Counted from the first letter of the stretch, positions 38,151 through 47,507 are shown. The stretch: 64,000 bases of DNA from Methylobacterium sp. BTF04 (GCF_010692745.1 NZ_JAAHTB010000014.1:42642-106641), one strand, 5' to 3'. Program-made: numbers and translations. Notes: generated from the letters alone by a model not told the origin.

Positions 38151-38720
38151 TCAGAGCACCGCTTCGATCAAGCCCAGGGTCTGGGCTTCGTCCGCCTCGA
38201 TGTACCAGTTCTCGGGTGCGCGCCGGAGGACTTCGTCCATCGTCACGCGCGAGCCGACGAGGAGGTTGGCAAAGCCCTCGTTCTGAATCTCGATGGAGCA
38301 TTCGAGCTCGTGCAGCGCCGCCTTCACGGTGGCGATGCAGGTGGTCAGCGGTCCGCTGAGCTTGAGCTCCTTGTTCATCTTGCGCTCGTGGATCATCAGC
38401 CGGGTACCCCGGGTCAGATAGCGATTGCCGCGGGCGAAAAAGCTCATGAAGGTGGTGCCGGCGGAATAGATCGCGGCCTTGCCCAGGAAGACGAAGCGGC
38501 GTTCCGGCGCCATTTCGCTGTTGAAGCGAATGTCCTCGCCCATCATGCGCGCGACTTCGGGGTCGCCGCCGAGGGTCGAGAGCTCGACCACCACCAGATC
38601 GTTCTGCGAGGCCTGATCGAGCTGGCGTCGAAAGCTCTTGTACATGTCATAGTCGACCGTGCCGGACATCAGAATCGCCGGAGCGGTGAATGCGGGCGGT
38701 GTCAGGCGGGTGGTGTCCAT
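38151..38720 (-). CDS. ClpP/SppA-fold serine protease-like protein
   Basis: A 189-residue protein of the ClpP/crotonase fold. The oxyanion strand region is VVVELSTLGGDPEVARMMGEDI, the nucleophile region AIYSAGTTFMSFFARG and the His region TRLMIHERKMNKEL. ATG 38720 is preferred to the longer frame because AGGAGA lies six bases before it. It lacks a signal peptide. It resembles stand-alone ClpP-like proteins rather than the house ClpP. Confidence 0.72.
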   Translation of the reverse strand: MDTTRLTPPAFTAPAILMSGTVDYDMYKSFRRQLDQASQNDLVVVELSTLGGDPEVARMMGEDIRFNSEMAPERRFVFLGKAAIYSAGTTFMSFFARGNRYLTRGTRLMIHERKMNKELKLSGPLTTCIATVKAALHELECSIEIQNEGFANLLVGSRVTMDEVLRRAPENWYIEADEAQTLGLIEAVL

Positions 38721-38903
38721 AACGGTCTCCTGGCGCCCCGGTTCCGGCCGGAGCGATCGACGGTGGGCCTCTGAGGCAGGCATGCCGCAGGAATGCACCA
38801 TCGCGGCCAAAGCTCCCCTGGCGTCCCGGATTTTTGAGGATACCGGATCGGGGAGGGGGCGCAGCGTGCCTTACGCCGTGAGCAGACCGTGCGCCGCGAT
38901 CGT

Positions 38904-39371
38904 TCAGCCCTTGAGGGCCGCCACGAGGCCGCGGGCGCCGGCGGTCACATCGGCCCAGGTCGTGTCGAAATCCGCATCGCCGCCATAATAGGGGTCGGCG
39001 ACCGCCTCGCCGGACCGTCCCGCCGCATGGTCGAGCAGAAGCGACAGTTCGGCGCCACCCGGCGGCCGTAATCGCTCCAAGGTCGCGAGGTTGTCGCGGT
39101 CGAGGGCGACGATATGGCTGAAGCGTCGAAAATCCGTCGGGTCGACCTGCCGAGCGCGATAACCGGAGATGTCGACGCCGTTGCGGCTGGCCACCGCCTG
39201 CGCCCGCCGGTCGGGTGGATTGCCGACGTGCCAGGCGCCGGTTCCGGCCGAGTCCACCGCGACAGCGAGGCCGGCCTTCGCCGCCTCGCGTGTGAACGCG
39301 GCCTCCGCCAACGGCGAGCGGCAGATGTTGCCGAGGCAGACGAACAGGATCCTGGGGCCGCTATCGGGCAT
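38904..39371 (-). CDS. low molecular weight protein tyrosine phosphatase
   Basis: A 155-residue LMW-PTP. The active-site loop CLGNICRSP (C-x5-R-S) starts near residue 12. The general acid is in the DPYYGG block and AVDSAGTGAWHVG is typical. It dephosphorylates tyrosine kinases or small molecules. ATG 39371 fits the family length; a longer frame reaches 39458. Confidence 0.9.
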   Translation of the reverse strand: MPDSGPRILFVCLGNICRSPLAEAAFTREAAKAGLAVAVDSAGTGAWHVGNPPDRRAQAVASRNGVDISGYRARQVDPTDFRRFSHIVALDRDNLATLERLRPPGGAELSLLLDHAAGRSGEAVADPYYGGDADFDTTWADVTAGARGLVAALKG

Positions 39372-39454
39372 GCGTCGTCCTCGTCGGTCGGACTCGGACT
39401 GGGCGTCCGAGCCCCGATGCGCGGTCGTCGTCGACCGGTCGCCCGCCGAAATCG

Positions 39455-39628
39455 TCAAGCGTCGCGTTCGTCCCGATCGACGTTCAGCTCGACCTCGTCA
39501 TAGGTGTAGCCTTCGAGCCAATCCGCGCTGTGCTGGGAACCGGCCGGATACGGGTTCGTCGAATCGGACTGGCCGGCGATCTTGGCCGCCTTGCCTTCGT
39601 CCATCTCCCGGTTGGTCTTGCCTGACAT
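39455..39628 (-). CDS. 57-residue Rmf/CrpP-like peptide
   Basis: MSGKTNREMDEGKAAKIAGQ, then NPYPAGSQHSADWLEGY, resembles the G..A..G....PY......W..GY pattern of ribosome modulation factor and CrpP-type peptides. AGGAG precedes ATG 39628. Its role is not proven. Both CrpP and Rmf act in stress or stationary phase. Confidence 0.5.
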   Translation of the reverse strand: MSGKTNREMDEGKAAKIAGQSDSTNPYPAGSQHSADWLEGYTYDEVELNVDRDERDA

Positions 39629-39851
39629 CGGATGCTCCTGCTGCAGACAGCGGTAGATATGGCGCCGTCCGGCGAAGGCGAGCGGGCCTAGCTGCGCCGC
39701 GTATCCGGCGACGGCCCCTGCCGCTTCGTATGGACGCGCCCCGGCCGTCGAGGGGCGATTTCCCTTGCCGGCGGCGGGAGGGGTGCCACCTTGCCGGGTC
39801 TGGGCCGTTTTGTGCGCCCAATCCCGGACCGCCACACGATGGGAGCGAGCC

Positions 39852-40133
39852 ATGGGCATGGCCGACTATCTCGGACTCACCACCCTGGCCTTCCTCGCAC
39901 CGATGGCGCCGGAATGGCCGGTCCGGCGCGCGCCACCGAAGGGCAATGGCTGGATTCTCGGCCTGTCGGCCGGGTTCCTGCTGCTGGTGACCCTCGTACC
40001 CCTCAGCCTGGCGTTGGCCGAGAAATGGGCGATGGACGATTTCGGGGCGGCGTGCCGCACCTCCGGCGGGAAAGTCAGCTACATCCCGGCCGATGATGGG
40101 CGGCCTTATCGGTGCAATGCGCCAAAGCCGTGA
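39852..40133 (+). CDS. 93-residue single-pass membrane protein, unknown
   Basis: One membrane helix (GWILGLSAGFLLLVTLVPLSLALA) and a short tail with two Cys (AACRTSGGK and YRCNAPKP). No family recognised. The ATG at 39852 is chosen over the longer open frame. Confidence 0.55.
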   Translation: MGMADYLGLTTLAFLAPMAPEWPVRRAPPKGNGWILGLSAGFLLLVTLVPLSLALAEKWAMDDFGAACRTSGGKVSYIPADDGRPYRCNAPKP

Positions 40134-40145
40134 GTCGCCCGCCCC

Positions 40146-40547
40146 TCAGCGCTTGACCACCAGCCCGGGAATCGTGGTCCCGGTCTCGCCGAAATTCGCC
40201 ACCGCGCGGGCACAGCTGGCGGGCGTGTCCTTGGTGTAGATCTCGGTATAGGCCCGCGAGCGCAGCAGCAGATCGCCCTTGGAGAGATCGTCGAGCGCGA
40301 CGCCGAGGCCGGCGACGACGGTCTTGAACCGCTCGTAATCCGGCTTCACCTCGGGGCAGGCGTTTTGCACGAAGAACAGCAGGCCCGCGAGCTTGGCGGC
40401 GCTGTTCTTCTGGCGGTCGGCCTTGGTCTCCGGCGGCGGGTTCTCGGGGGCCGGCGGAGGCGGTCCACCATCGGGGCCGGACTGCGCGCCGACAGGGAGG
40501 GTCATCGCGGCGAGCAGCAGCATCGCCGCCAGGGCCTGCTTGGGCAT
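40146..40547 (-). CDS. small secreted protein with two Cys, unknown
   Basis: A 133-residue protein. The signal peptide AALAAMLLLAAMTLPVGAQ is followed by a Pro-rich segment and a helical domain with two Cys (QNACPEV and ASCARAV) that may form a disulfide. AGGAA lies before ATG 40547. It is downstream of ialB on the same strand. Confidence 0.6.
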   Translation of the reverse strand: MPKQALAAMLLLAAMTLPVGAQSGPDGGPPPPAPENPPPETKADRQKNSAAKLAGLLFFVQNACPEVKPDYERFKTVVAGLGVALDDLSKGDLLLRSRAYTEIYTKDTPASCARAVANFGETGTTIPGLVVKR

Positions 40548-40602
40548 GGTCGTGTTCCTCGCTCTAATTTCTTGTCGTTGTCGCGTCAGGGTGTGGCGCC
40601 TC

Positions 40603-41268
40603 TCAATTGGAGAGAAGCCCCGCCCGGACCAGTGCCGCGCCGAAGCCCGCGAGCGGCACCGTGATCACGCTGGGCTCCTTGGCGTCGGGCTTCATCGCCG
40701 AGATCGTCAGGTTCTGCGCAGTCTTCATCGTATCGGTGGCGAGCGTCGGCAGGCTGACGGGCACGAGGCAGCCGTCGATGGTGCAGGACAGGAACGGCGC
40801 GCCCTTGCCCATCACCGCCTCGTCGAGCTTGAACGACACGCCGGGTTCGAGATTGAAGCCGAGCGGCATCAGGATCAGCCCCTGCGCGCGACCGTCGGCC
40901 GGGCTCCGGATTTCGATGGCGAATTCGCGCCGACCCTTGGTTCCCTGCGACTGAAGCAGGGTGCACTCGGACTTGTTGTCCTCGCGGGTGCAGGTGACGG
41001 TCCAGGTGCCATAGGTCTCGCTCACCGAAGTCGCGCCCGGCGGCCAACCGGTCACCGGGTTGGCCGGCGCCGCGGCGGCACTCGCTGGTGCGGGTTTGGC
41101 CGGAGCGGCCGGCTTCGGCGGCGGCGGTTTGCGCTGGCGCGGCTTGGGCGCCGGCTCAGCGGCGGGCGCAGGCTCGGACGCGGTGTCTTCCTGCGCGAAG
41201 GCCGGAGCGGACGCGCAGGCGAGGAACGCGAGTGCGACGAGCGGACGGGCAAATCTAGTCGGTGACAA
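40603..41268 (-). CDS. invasion-associated locus B (IalB) family protein
   Basis: A protein of about 221 residues. The signal peptide is FARPLVALAFLACASAPAFAQ, then a Pro/Ala/Lys-rich linker and an IalB domain with TWTVTCTREDNKSEC, LEPGVSFKLDE and FLSCTIDGCLVPV carrying the paired Cys. The TTG at 41268 is favoured: GGAG lies before it and the signal peptide starts there; the frame is open to 41409. Secreted or periplasmic; role unclear outside pathogens. Confidence 0.8.
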   Translation of the reverse strand: MSPTRFARPLVALAFLACASAPAFAQEDTASEPAPAAEPAPKPRQRKPPPPKPAAPAKPAPASAAAAPANPVTGWPPGATSVSETYGTWTVTCTREDNKSECTLLQSQGTKGRREFAIEIRSPADGRAQGLILMPLGFNLEPGVSFKLDEAVMGKGAPFLSCTIDGCLVPVSLPTLATDTMKTAQNLTISAMKPDAKEPSVITVPLAGFGAALVRAGLLSN

Positions 41269-41383
41269 GCAGCGGCTCCGGGGCTTCCAACGCAAGGGTT
41301 GGTTGCCCCGTAGTCTCGCAAACCGAGCGACGCAATGGAAAGACCGGCAAGTCCGGCGGGGGAATGTGCCGAACCGGGGGCGC

Positions 41384-42187
41384 TCAGCGGCGCGGCTCGA
41401 TCTTTCCACCGGGATCGATGGCCTGAAGCTCGTTGGGGCCGAGACCGACTACGGCCGGGCCCGGCGGCTGATTCTGGCCGCGGGCGCGGTTGGCGAGCGC
41501 GACGGTGAGCTTCTCGGCTGGCTCCGACTGCATCAGCGCGAGAACCTCCGCCATCTTGCGCGGATTCATGACGAGGACGATCGGCACCAGCACCTCGAGG
41601 GACAGGCGGTCGAAGACGCGGGCGGCGTCCTTCGGCTTCATCGTCTCGTACATGGTGACGATGTTCTTGAGGCCGGTCTTCTCGAGCTCGGCGCGCGAGC
41701 CCGCTCCGCCCTCGGCCTTACCCTCGCCCTGCTTGAGGGTGTCGACCCCCTCCTCGAGCTTGCGTTCCGCCGAGCCGAGAAGCTGCTCGCGCAGGTCGAG
41801 GGCATCGCTGCGCTGCTTCAGGGTTTCACGCCGGGCCGACAGACGCTCCAGGATCGCGCGCTCCGAGGCCGGCATCGCCTCGGGCGGCGGGGGCGCGCGC
41901 ATCGCCGCCTGCTCGGGCTCGGACGCCGCGGCGGGCTTCTCCGCCTCCTTGGGCGTCACCGAACCAGTGGTGGCGGGGTCGGCGGGCTCGTAGCCGCTGC
42001 GGGCCTTGGCGAGCACGCGGGCGAAATCCGGCAGCGGCGCGCCCGGCACCGGGCCGGATTCCTCCATCGCGATCGCCGAGAGCTTGAGCACGAGCAGGGC
42101 CGCCGCCGCGAGCGTCACCGCATCGATCAGGCGCAGCCTGAACGGGCGTGGCTCCCGGTACCGGACGAGGCGGCCGGGCTTCTTCAT
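41384..42187 (-). CDS. motE: MotE-type flagellar protein with MgtE-N-like domain
   Basis: A 267-residue protein. One N-terminal membrane helix (IDAVTLAAAALLVLKLSAIA) is followed by a Pro/Glu-rich linker. A coiled-coil stretch lies at about 105-160, and an MgtE-N-like domain holds IVTMYETMKPKDAARVFDRL and LVMNPRKMAEVLALM. This is the MotE arrangement; MotE assists MotC in the stator of Hyphomicrobiales. Its start overlaps the stop of the preceding gene by four bases, within the fliL-fliM operon. Confidence 0.8.
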   Translation of the reverse strand: MKKPGRLVRYREPRPFRLRLIDAVTLAAAALLVLKLSAIAMEESGPVPGAPLPDFARVLAKARSGYEPADPATTGSVTPKEAEKPAAASEPEQAAMRAPPPPEAMPASERAILERLSARRETLKQRSDALDLREQLLGSAERKLEEGVDTLKQGEGKAEGGAGSRAELEKTGLKNIVTMYETMKPKDAARVFDRLSLEVLVPIVLVMNPRKMAEVLALMQSEPAEKLTVALANRARGQNQPPGPAVVGLGPNELQAIDPGGKIEPRR

Positions 42188-42765
42188 GCGGCTTTGCTGC
42201 GCAGGCGGCCGAGGGCACGCTCGGACATGGCGAGGGCGGCAGCGGCGGCGACGCCGAGGCGCTCGCCGTTCGGGCTCACGGCGGCGGCCGGGCTGGAACT
42301 GCCGGAGCCCGCGGAGGTGGATTGGGGCCGGAACTGCGGCACCACGATCGCGGGGTCGACCAAGGCAGGCGCGGCGCGGCGCTCGGGCGCAGGGGAGGCG
42401 GGAGCTTGCGTCATGGTCCGCGACACCGCGCGGCCGGGGGCGGCCTGGGACACGATGGCCGAGATCCGCGCGATCACCGATTCACCGGCCTCGACATGGG
42501 CGGAGAGATCGGCCGCATAGCGCTCCGCGGTGCCGAGGCGGTCGGCCAGCGTCCGGTCGCACTCGTCGAGGGTGGCGCGCAGGCCGGCGATCGCCCGTTC
42601 GGCGGTGGAACTCGCCATCACGAGGTCGCCAATGGTCTGGCGCAGGGCGGTCTCGTCGGCCTTCAGCTTCACGATGCGCCGGCTCAGACGCACCGACGAG
42701 ACGATGGTGGCCACCAGGAGGATGGCGACGAGGATGTCGGCGGCAAGCGTGACCAGGAGGCTCAT
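42184..42765 (-). CDS. DUF6468-type membrane protein of the fliM operon
   Basis: A 193-residue protein. An N-terminal membrane helix (LAADILVAILLVATIVSSVRL) is followed by a coiled coil and an Ala/Pro-rich tail. The N-terminal region is the part called DUF6468 in alphaproteobacterial flagellar operons. It lies between fliM (10 bp) and motE (4-bp overlap), so a flagellar role is likely, mechanism unknown. Confidence 0.72.
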   Translation of the reverse strand: MSLLVTLAADILVAILLVATIVSSVRLSRRIVKLKADETALRQTIGDLVMASSTAERAIAGLRATLDECDRTLADRLGTAERYAADLSAHVEAGESVIARISAIVSQAAPGRAVSRTMTQAPASPAPERRAAPALVDPAIVVPQFRPQSTSAGSGSSSPAAAVSPNGERLGVAAAAALAMSERALGRLRSKAA

Positions 42766-42775
42766 GATCGTCGCG

Positions 42776-43990
42776 TCACCCGTCGTTGCGGTTGTTCATG
42801 GAGGCCTCGAAGGCCTGGAGCGTGGTGCGCGACCGGCGCAGGGGCCGGGTGAGCTGCACCGCGATGTTGTCGTCGATCCGGCCGATCCGCCCCTGGGTCA
42901 GGGCCCAGTCGCCGCAGCGGACGTTGATCAGGTCGGAGGGCTTGGTGTCGAACATCAGGGTGTCGCCGACCTTCAGCGACAGTACCTTCTTGAGCGGCAG
43001 CATCATCTCGTGCAGCACCGCCTCCATGGACGATTCCGCCTGCCAGATCTCGGTGGCGAGATGGCTCTCCCAGGTATGATCGCGGCCGAGCTTCTCGCCC
43101 ATGAAGCTCTGCATGAGCAGTTCACGGATCGGCTCGATGGTGGCGTAGGGGAACAGGATCTGGAGAAGGCCGCCGCGGCCGTCCATGTCGAGCTTGAGGC
43201 TGATCAGGATCGCCGCATTGGCCGGGCGGGTGATGGTGGCGAAGCGCGGGTTGGTCTCGATCCGGTCGATGGCGAAGCGCACCGGCGAGAGCGGCTGGAA
43301 CGACAGTTCGAGGTCCGCGAGGATGATTTCCACGAGACGCCGCACGAGCTGCATCTCGATGGTGGTGAACGGCCGCCCATCGAGGCGGGTCGAGGTACCG
43401 CCGCGCTTGCCGCCGAGCAGCAGGTCCATGGTCGAATAGGCGAGATTCGATTCCACCGTGACGAGGCCGGAATTCTCCCAGGCGTCGGCGCGGAACACGC
43501 CGAGCAGGGTCGGCAGGGGAATCGCGTTGAGGTAGTCGCCGAACCGGACCGAGGTGATGTTGTCGAGGGTCACCTCGACGTTGTCCTGGAAGAAGTTGCG
43601 CAGGCTCGTCGACAACAACCGGATCATCCGGTCGAAGACGATTTCCAGCATCGGCAGGCGTTCGTACTGGACGACGCCCGAATCGACGATGGCGCGGACG
43701 CCGCCTGCGCCCGAGGCCGACAGCTCGCGCAGGGAGAAGCCGAGGACGCCGTCGATCTCGTCCTGGTTGAGGATGCGGTCGTTGCCGGCGAGCTCGGGGA
43801 GGTTGTCGGTCTCCCCGTCCTCGATCATCGTCGCCCATTCGGCGGCGACGTCGCTGGCATGGGTGGTGGTGCCCTGCTCGGCCAGAGCCGCGCCCCACTC
43901 GTCGGCGAGCGAGGATTCGCCGCCCTCCTCATTCTGCGCGATGAGAGCGGCGGCCCAGTCGTCCTCTTCGATTTCGTCGGGTCCGGCCAT
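42776..43990 (-). CDS. fliM: flagellar motor switch protein FliM
   Basis: A 404-residue switch protein. The N-terminal EDDWAAALIAQNE region with its short acidic motifs may bind phospho-CheY. The middle domain has LEIVFDRMIRLLSTSLRNF and ITSVRFGDYLNAIPLP, and the C-terminal SpoA/FliN-like domain holds LKVGDTLMFDTKP and GRIGRIDDNIAVQL. Together with FliG and FliN it forms the C-ring. It follows fliL by 68 bp. Confidence 0.92.
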   Translation of the reverse strand: MAGPDEIEEDDWAAALIAQNEEGGESSLADEWGAALAEQGTTTHASDVAAEWATMIEDGETDNLPELAGNDRILNQDEIDGVLGFSLRELSASGAGGVRAIVDSGVVQYERLPMLEIVFDRMIRLLSTSLRNFFQDNVEVTLDNITSVRFGDYLNAIPLPTLLGVFRADAWENSGLVTVESNLAYSTMDLLLGGKRGGTSTRLDGRPFTTIEMQLVRRLVEIILADLELSFQPLSPVRFAIDRIETNPRFATITRPANAAILISLKLDMDGRGGLLQILFPYATIEPIRELLMQSFMGEKLGRDHTWESHLATEIWQAESSMEAVLHEMMLPLKKVLSLKVGDTLMFDTKPSDLINVRCGDWALTQGRIGRIDDNIAVQLTRPLRRSRTTLQAFEASMNNRNDG

Positions 43991-44058
43991 GATCGTCTCG
44001 AAAACTCGGCGGCGGGCTGAAGGGGCGGCTCGGGAGGCTTACGGGAACAGCGCGGTGG

Positions 44059-44562
44059 CTACTGGACGATCACGTCCTTGAAGAGCACCGCCTCGGCGCG
44101 GGCCGGATGGATCGCGAGGTTGACCCGCCGCAGCAATTCCTCGCGCAGGCGGTAGATGCCCGCTGATCCGGTGAGGTCGCTCGCGCGCAATTCGCGCAGG
44201 TAGACCTGGAAGGTGTCCTCGATGCGCGGCATCAGGGGCTTCACCTCCTCCTCGACCTTGGCGTCCTTGAGTTCGATGGCGAGCTTGATCTTGGCGAATC
44301 GCCCCTTGTCCGAGCCCGGCTCGGCAGCGAGGTTGATCATCATCTCGCGCACGTCGAGGAAGACGATCGGCTTCTTCATCTCGACCTTGGCGGTCTCGTC
44401 GTGTCCGTCGCCGGACTTCTTCTTCATCAGGAAGAACCCGCCGCCACCGAGCAGCAGTACCGCCACGGCGCCGATGATGATGATGATGAGCTTCTTCTTT
44501 CCGCCCGCCGGGGCTTCGCCTTCTTCGCCCTCGACGGCTACTTTCTTGGGCTTCTTGGCCAT
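44059..44562 (-). CDS. fliL: flagellar basal body protein FliL
   Basis: A 167-residue protein. The helix KKKLIIIIIGAVAVLLLGGG at about residues 20-39 is followed by a periplasmic FliL domain (IVFLDVREMMINLAAEPG, LKDAKVEEEVKPLMPRIED, LREELLRRVN). It helps stator function. First gene of the leftward fliL-fliM operon. A 19-bp FlbD-like palindrome lies 100 bp upstream. Confidence 0.92.
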   Translation of the reverse strand: MAKKPKKVAVEGEEGEAPAGGKKKLIIIIIGAVAVLLLGGGGFFLMKKKSGDGHDETAKVEMKKPIVFLDVREMMINLAAEPGSDKGRFAKIKLAIELKDAKVEEEVKPLMPRIEDTFQVYLRELRASDLTGSAGIYRLREELLRRVNLAIHPARAEAVLFKDVIVQ

Positions 44563-44661
44563 CGTCTGAAAAGCCCCCGGAGGTCGTCGCTGCGCGGCCC
44601 TGTGCTCGTGGCGATGGCCGCATCGACCGGTATCGGGCGGTTACGGTTAACGTGTCGTTAA

Positions 44662-44680
44662 GGCGGCAAAAACTGCCGGG
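44662..44680. promoter_or_regulatory. ftr-like palindrome 1 (FlbD-type site) between fliL and flgF
   Basis: GGCGGCAAAAACTGCCGGG has a TGCCGGG half-site and a near-complement. It matches the CCCGGCA-N5-TGCCGGG element seen at 51075 and 59130 with two changes. It is 98 bp upstream of the sigma-54-like element of flgF. Confidence 0.55.
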
Positions 44681-44777
44681 CCGGACTTGCCGCGCGGACA
44701 CCATTGGCATGGACCCGGCAACTCATACGATAGTCCTAAGTCGTTCTATTGGCGAGAAAAATTCGATTATTCTTAAC

Positions 44778-44792
44778 TGGCACGGCCCGTGC
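44778..44792 (+). promoter_or_regulatory. sigma-54-like promoter of flgF
   Basis: TGGCACGGCCCGTGC: TGGCAC, five bases, then GTGC, close to the -24/-12 pattern TGGCAC-N5-TTGC. It lies 44 bp before the flgF ATG. Confidence 0.55.
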
Positions 44793-44835
44793 GGACAGTC
44801 TCTTCGTCGCCGCTCGTCGAGACTGGGTCAGTGTC

Positions 44836-45576
44836 ATGCAGAACGCATTGTTCGTGGGGGTTTCGAGCCAGGTCGCGCTTCAGCGCGAACTGGACGTCAT
44901 CGCCAACAACATGGCCAACGTCTCCACCAACGGCTTCAAGGCGCGCAACGCCCGGTTCCAGGAATACCTGATGCCGGTGGCGAGCGCCGAATCCTTCCAG
45001 AAGCCGGACCGGCGCGTGTCCTACGTCATCGACCAGGGCACCGCCCTCGACCTGGCTCAAGGGCCGATCGAGCAGACTGGCAACCCGTTGCACGTGGCAG
45101 TGCGCGGCGAGGCCTTCCTCGTCGTCCGCACCCCATCGGGCGATCGCTACACCCGCAACGGCGCCTTCGAGACCGACGCGCAGGGCACATTGGTGACCAG
45201 TGACGGCTATCCGGTGCAGGGCGATGGCGGTCCGATCCAGATCGGCCCTCAGGAGACCGGTACCGCGATAGGCCCGGACGGCACCGTCTCGACCAATCTC
45301 GGCATCCGCGGTCGGGTACGGCTCGTCACCTTCGCCAACCCGCAAGCCCTGACGAACGAGGGTGCCAACCTCTACGCCTCCACCGCAGCGCCGACACCGG
45401 CCGGACTTCTCGGCCGCGTGGAATCGGGGGCGCTCGAACGCTCCAACGTCAAGCCGGTGGTCGAGATGACCCGCCTGATGGACGTGAACCGCACCTACAC
45501 CATGGTCTCTGGCGTGATCTCGCGCCTCGACGACCTGCGGGGCACGGCGATCCGCCGCCTCGCCGACGTCGCATAA
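44836..45576 (+). CDS. flgF: flagellar basal-body rod protein FlgF
   Basis: A 246-residue rod protein. MQNALFVGVSSQVALQREL and the ANNMANVSTNGFK motif are family hallmarks, and the C-terminal RLMDVNRTY block is the flgF/flgG helix. ATG 44836 is preferred to the longer frame. It heads the flgF-flgG-flgA-flgH unit under a sigma-54-like promoter. Confidence 0.93.
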   Translation: MQNALFVGVSSQVALQRELDVIANNMANVSTNGFKARNARFQEYLMPVASAESFQKPDRRVSYVIDQGTALDLAQGPIEQTGNPLHVAVRGEAFLVVRTPSGDRYTRNGAFETDAQGTLVTSDGYPVQGDGGPIQIGPQETGTAIGPDGTVSTNLGIRGRVRLVTFANPQALTNEGANLYASTAAPTPAGLLGRVESGALERSNVKPVVEMTRLMDVNRTYTMVSGVISRLDDLRGTAIRRLADVA

Positions 45577-45588
45577 GGATTTCCAGCG

Positions 45589-46380
45589 ATGCGCGCGCTC
45601 TACGCTGCCGCCACCGGCATGGCGGCCCAGGAACTCAACGTCCAGGTCATCTCGAACAACATCGCCAACCTTCGGACCACTGGCTACAAGCGCCAGCAGG
45701 CCCACTTCCAGGATCTGCTCTACCAGAACCTGCGCCGGGCCGGCTCCTCCACTTCCGACCAGAACACGCAGCTCCCGGCGGGCCTCGCCATCGGTTCGGG
45801 CGTGAAGACGACCTCGACCGCGCGGATCATGTCGCAGGGCACGCTGACCTCGACGGAGAAGGACTACGACGTCGCCATCCGCGGCGAGGGCCTGTTCCGC
45901 GTGACGATGCCGGACGGACGCACCGCTTACTCACGCGACGGTTCGTTCGACCTCTCCGCCCAGGGCCAGCTCGTCACCCGCGATGGCTACCTCATCGATC
46001 CGGGCATCACGGTGCCCAACAACGCCACCTCGGTGACGATCAGCGCGCAGGGCGCGGTGCAGGCCACCGTCCCGGGCCAGACCGCGCCGCAGGCGCTCGG
46101 TCAGTTCCAGCTCTCGCGCTTCGTCAACAAGGTCGGCCTCGAATCCATCGGCGACAACTTGTTCATCGAGACCGCGGCGTCCGGTCCCGCCATCAGCGGG
46201 CTGCCGGGAGCCGAGGGCTTCGGCAACCTGCAGCAGAGCTATCTCGAAGAAGCCAACGTCAACGCCGTCACCGAGATCTCGTCGCTGATCGCCGCGCAGC
46301 GCGCCTACGAGATGAACTCCAAGGTCGTCACCGCAGCCGACCAGATGCTGTCCACCACCTCGCAGATGTTCCGCGGTTGA
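45589..46380 (+). CDS. flgG: flagellar distal rod protein FlgG
   Basis: A 263-residue rod protein. MRALYAAATGMAAQELNVQVISNNIANLRTTGYKRQ is the FlgG N-terminus, GEGLFRVTMPDGRTAYSRDGSF is the central part, and the C-terminal NAVTEISSLIAAQRAYEMNSKVV is the signature helix. Starts 12 bp after flgF. Confidence 0.95.
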   Translation: MRALYAAATGMAAQELNVQVISNNIANLRTTGYKRQQAHFQDLLYQNLRRAGSSTSDQNTQLPAGLAIGSGVKTTSTARIMSQGTLTSTEKDYDVAIRGEGLFRVTMPDGRTAYSRDGSFDLSAQGQLVTRDGYLIDPGITVPNNATSVTISAQGAVQATVPGQTAPQALGQFQLSRFVNKVGLESIGDNLFIETAASGPAISGLPGAEGFGNLQQSYLEEANVNAVTEISSLIAAQRAYEMNSKVVTAADQMLSTTSQMFRG

Positions 46381-46402
46381 TCGAAGGCGAGAGATCGTAG
46401 CC

Positions 46403-47464
46403 ATGACCATGCAAGCCCTGAGACAGATCACCTACACGCCCCGGCCGCGCGTCGCCACGCTGAGCCTCGGCATCGTCGGGCGCGCCTTGTTCGCCCTGAC
46501 CGCGCTCAGCGTCATGACGGTCTCGGTGCTGGCAGAGGGCGGTCCAATGCGCCTGCGCGGCGACGTGACCGCCCGCGGCGATGTGCTGACCCTCGGCGAC
46601 CTCGTCGAGGGCGCGTCCACCGAGGTCGCCGCGCGCCCGATGTTCCGGGCGCCGGGCCTCGGCGCCACAGGGACGATCCAGGCCCGGCGCATCGCCGATG
46701 CGGTGGCGGCGCTGGGGCTCGGTGAGATCGAGACCGGCGGGCGCATCCAGGTCGCGGTGCAGCGCGCCGCCCGCCGGGTGGTGCAGCCGGAGATCGAAGC
46801 GGCCCTCAAGCGTGCCCTGGAATCCGCCTATGGCCTCGATCCGCGCAACCTCGCGATCCGGATCGACGGCGAAGCGCCGGTGCTGCTCGCCCCCGTCGAC
46901 CTCGCCGGTCAGGCCACCGCCCTCGACCTCAGCTACGATCCGCGCTCCCGCCGGGTGGCCGCTCTCATCACCCTGGGCGAGCGCCAGGCCTCCCTGCGCG
47001 TCTCCGGTCAGGTGATGGAAATCCGCGAAGTGGTGGTGCTCGGCCGCGCGCTCAACCGCGGCGAGGCCATCAATGCGGCCGACATCACCATCGAGCGCAG
47101 GCCCAAGGAGGCGTCCCCGGTGGACGCGCAGGCCGGCCAGGGCGGCCTCGCGGGTCAGGTCGCTCAGCGTTCGTTGAGCGCCGGCGCGGTCTTGCGGGCG
47201 GGCGACCTCGCCCCCCCCGATCTCGTCGCCCGCGGCGAGGCGGTCACCATCGTGTTCGATTCGCCCGGCCTCAACCTGTCCCTGCGAGGACAGGCCAACG
47301 AGGGCGGACGCCTGGGCGCGACGATCACCGTCACCAATCCGGTCTCCAAGAAGATCATCCCCGCCACCGTGATCGGTGCCGGCCGCGTCTCGGTGGGGCC
47401 GCCGCCGAACGCGGTGATGCGACAGGCCAATGCCGCTCTCGACGGTCCGGCGCTCCGGCCCTGA
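46403..47464 (+). CDS. flgA: FlgA, P-ring assembly chaperone
   Basis: A 353-residue protein. After a hydrophobic N-terminal segment (ALFALTALSVMTVSVLA) it has the SAF/FlgA fold: VVVLGRALNRGEAINAADI, then VGRVLRA-like GAVLRAGDLAPP and VARGEAVTIVF. It guides P-ring subunits (FlgI) to the rod. Third gene of the flgF unit. Confidence 0.9.
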   Translation: MTMQALRQITYTPRPRVATLSLGIVGRALFALTALSVMTVSVLAEGGPMRLRGDVTARGDVLTLGDLVEGASTEVAARPMFRAPGLGATGTIQARRIADAVAALGLGEIETGGRIQVAVQRAARRVVQPEIEAALKRALESAYGLDPRNLAIRIDGEAPVLLAPVDLAGQATALDLSYDPRSRRVAALITLGERQASLRVSGQVMEIREVVVLGRALNRGEAINAADITIERRPKEASPVDAQAGQGGLAGQVAQRSLSAGAVLRAGDLAPPDLVARGEAVTIVFDSPGLNLSLRGQANEGGRLGATITVTNPVSKKIIPATVIGAGRVSVGPPPNAVMRQANAALDGPALRP

Positions 47465-47507
47465 TCCGACCCATCCGCTTTTCCCGAATGCCAACGGCAC
47501 GGTTCCG

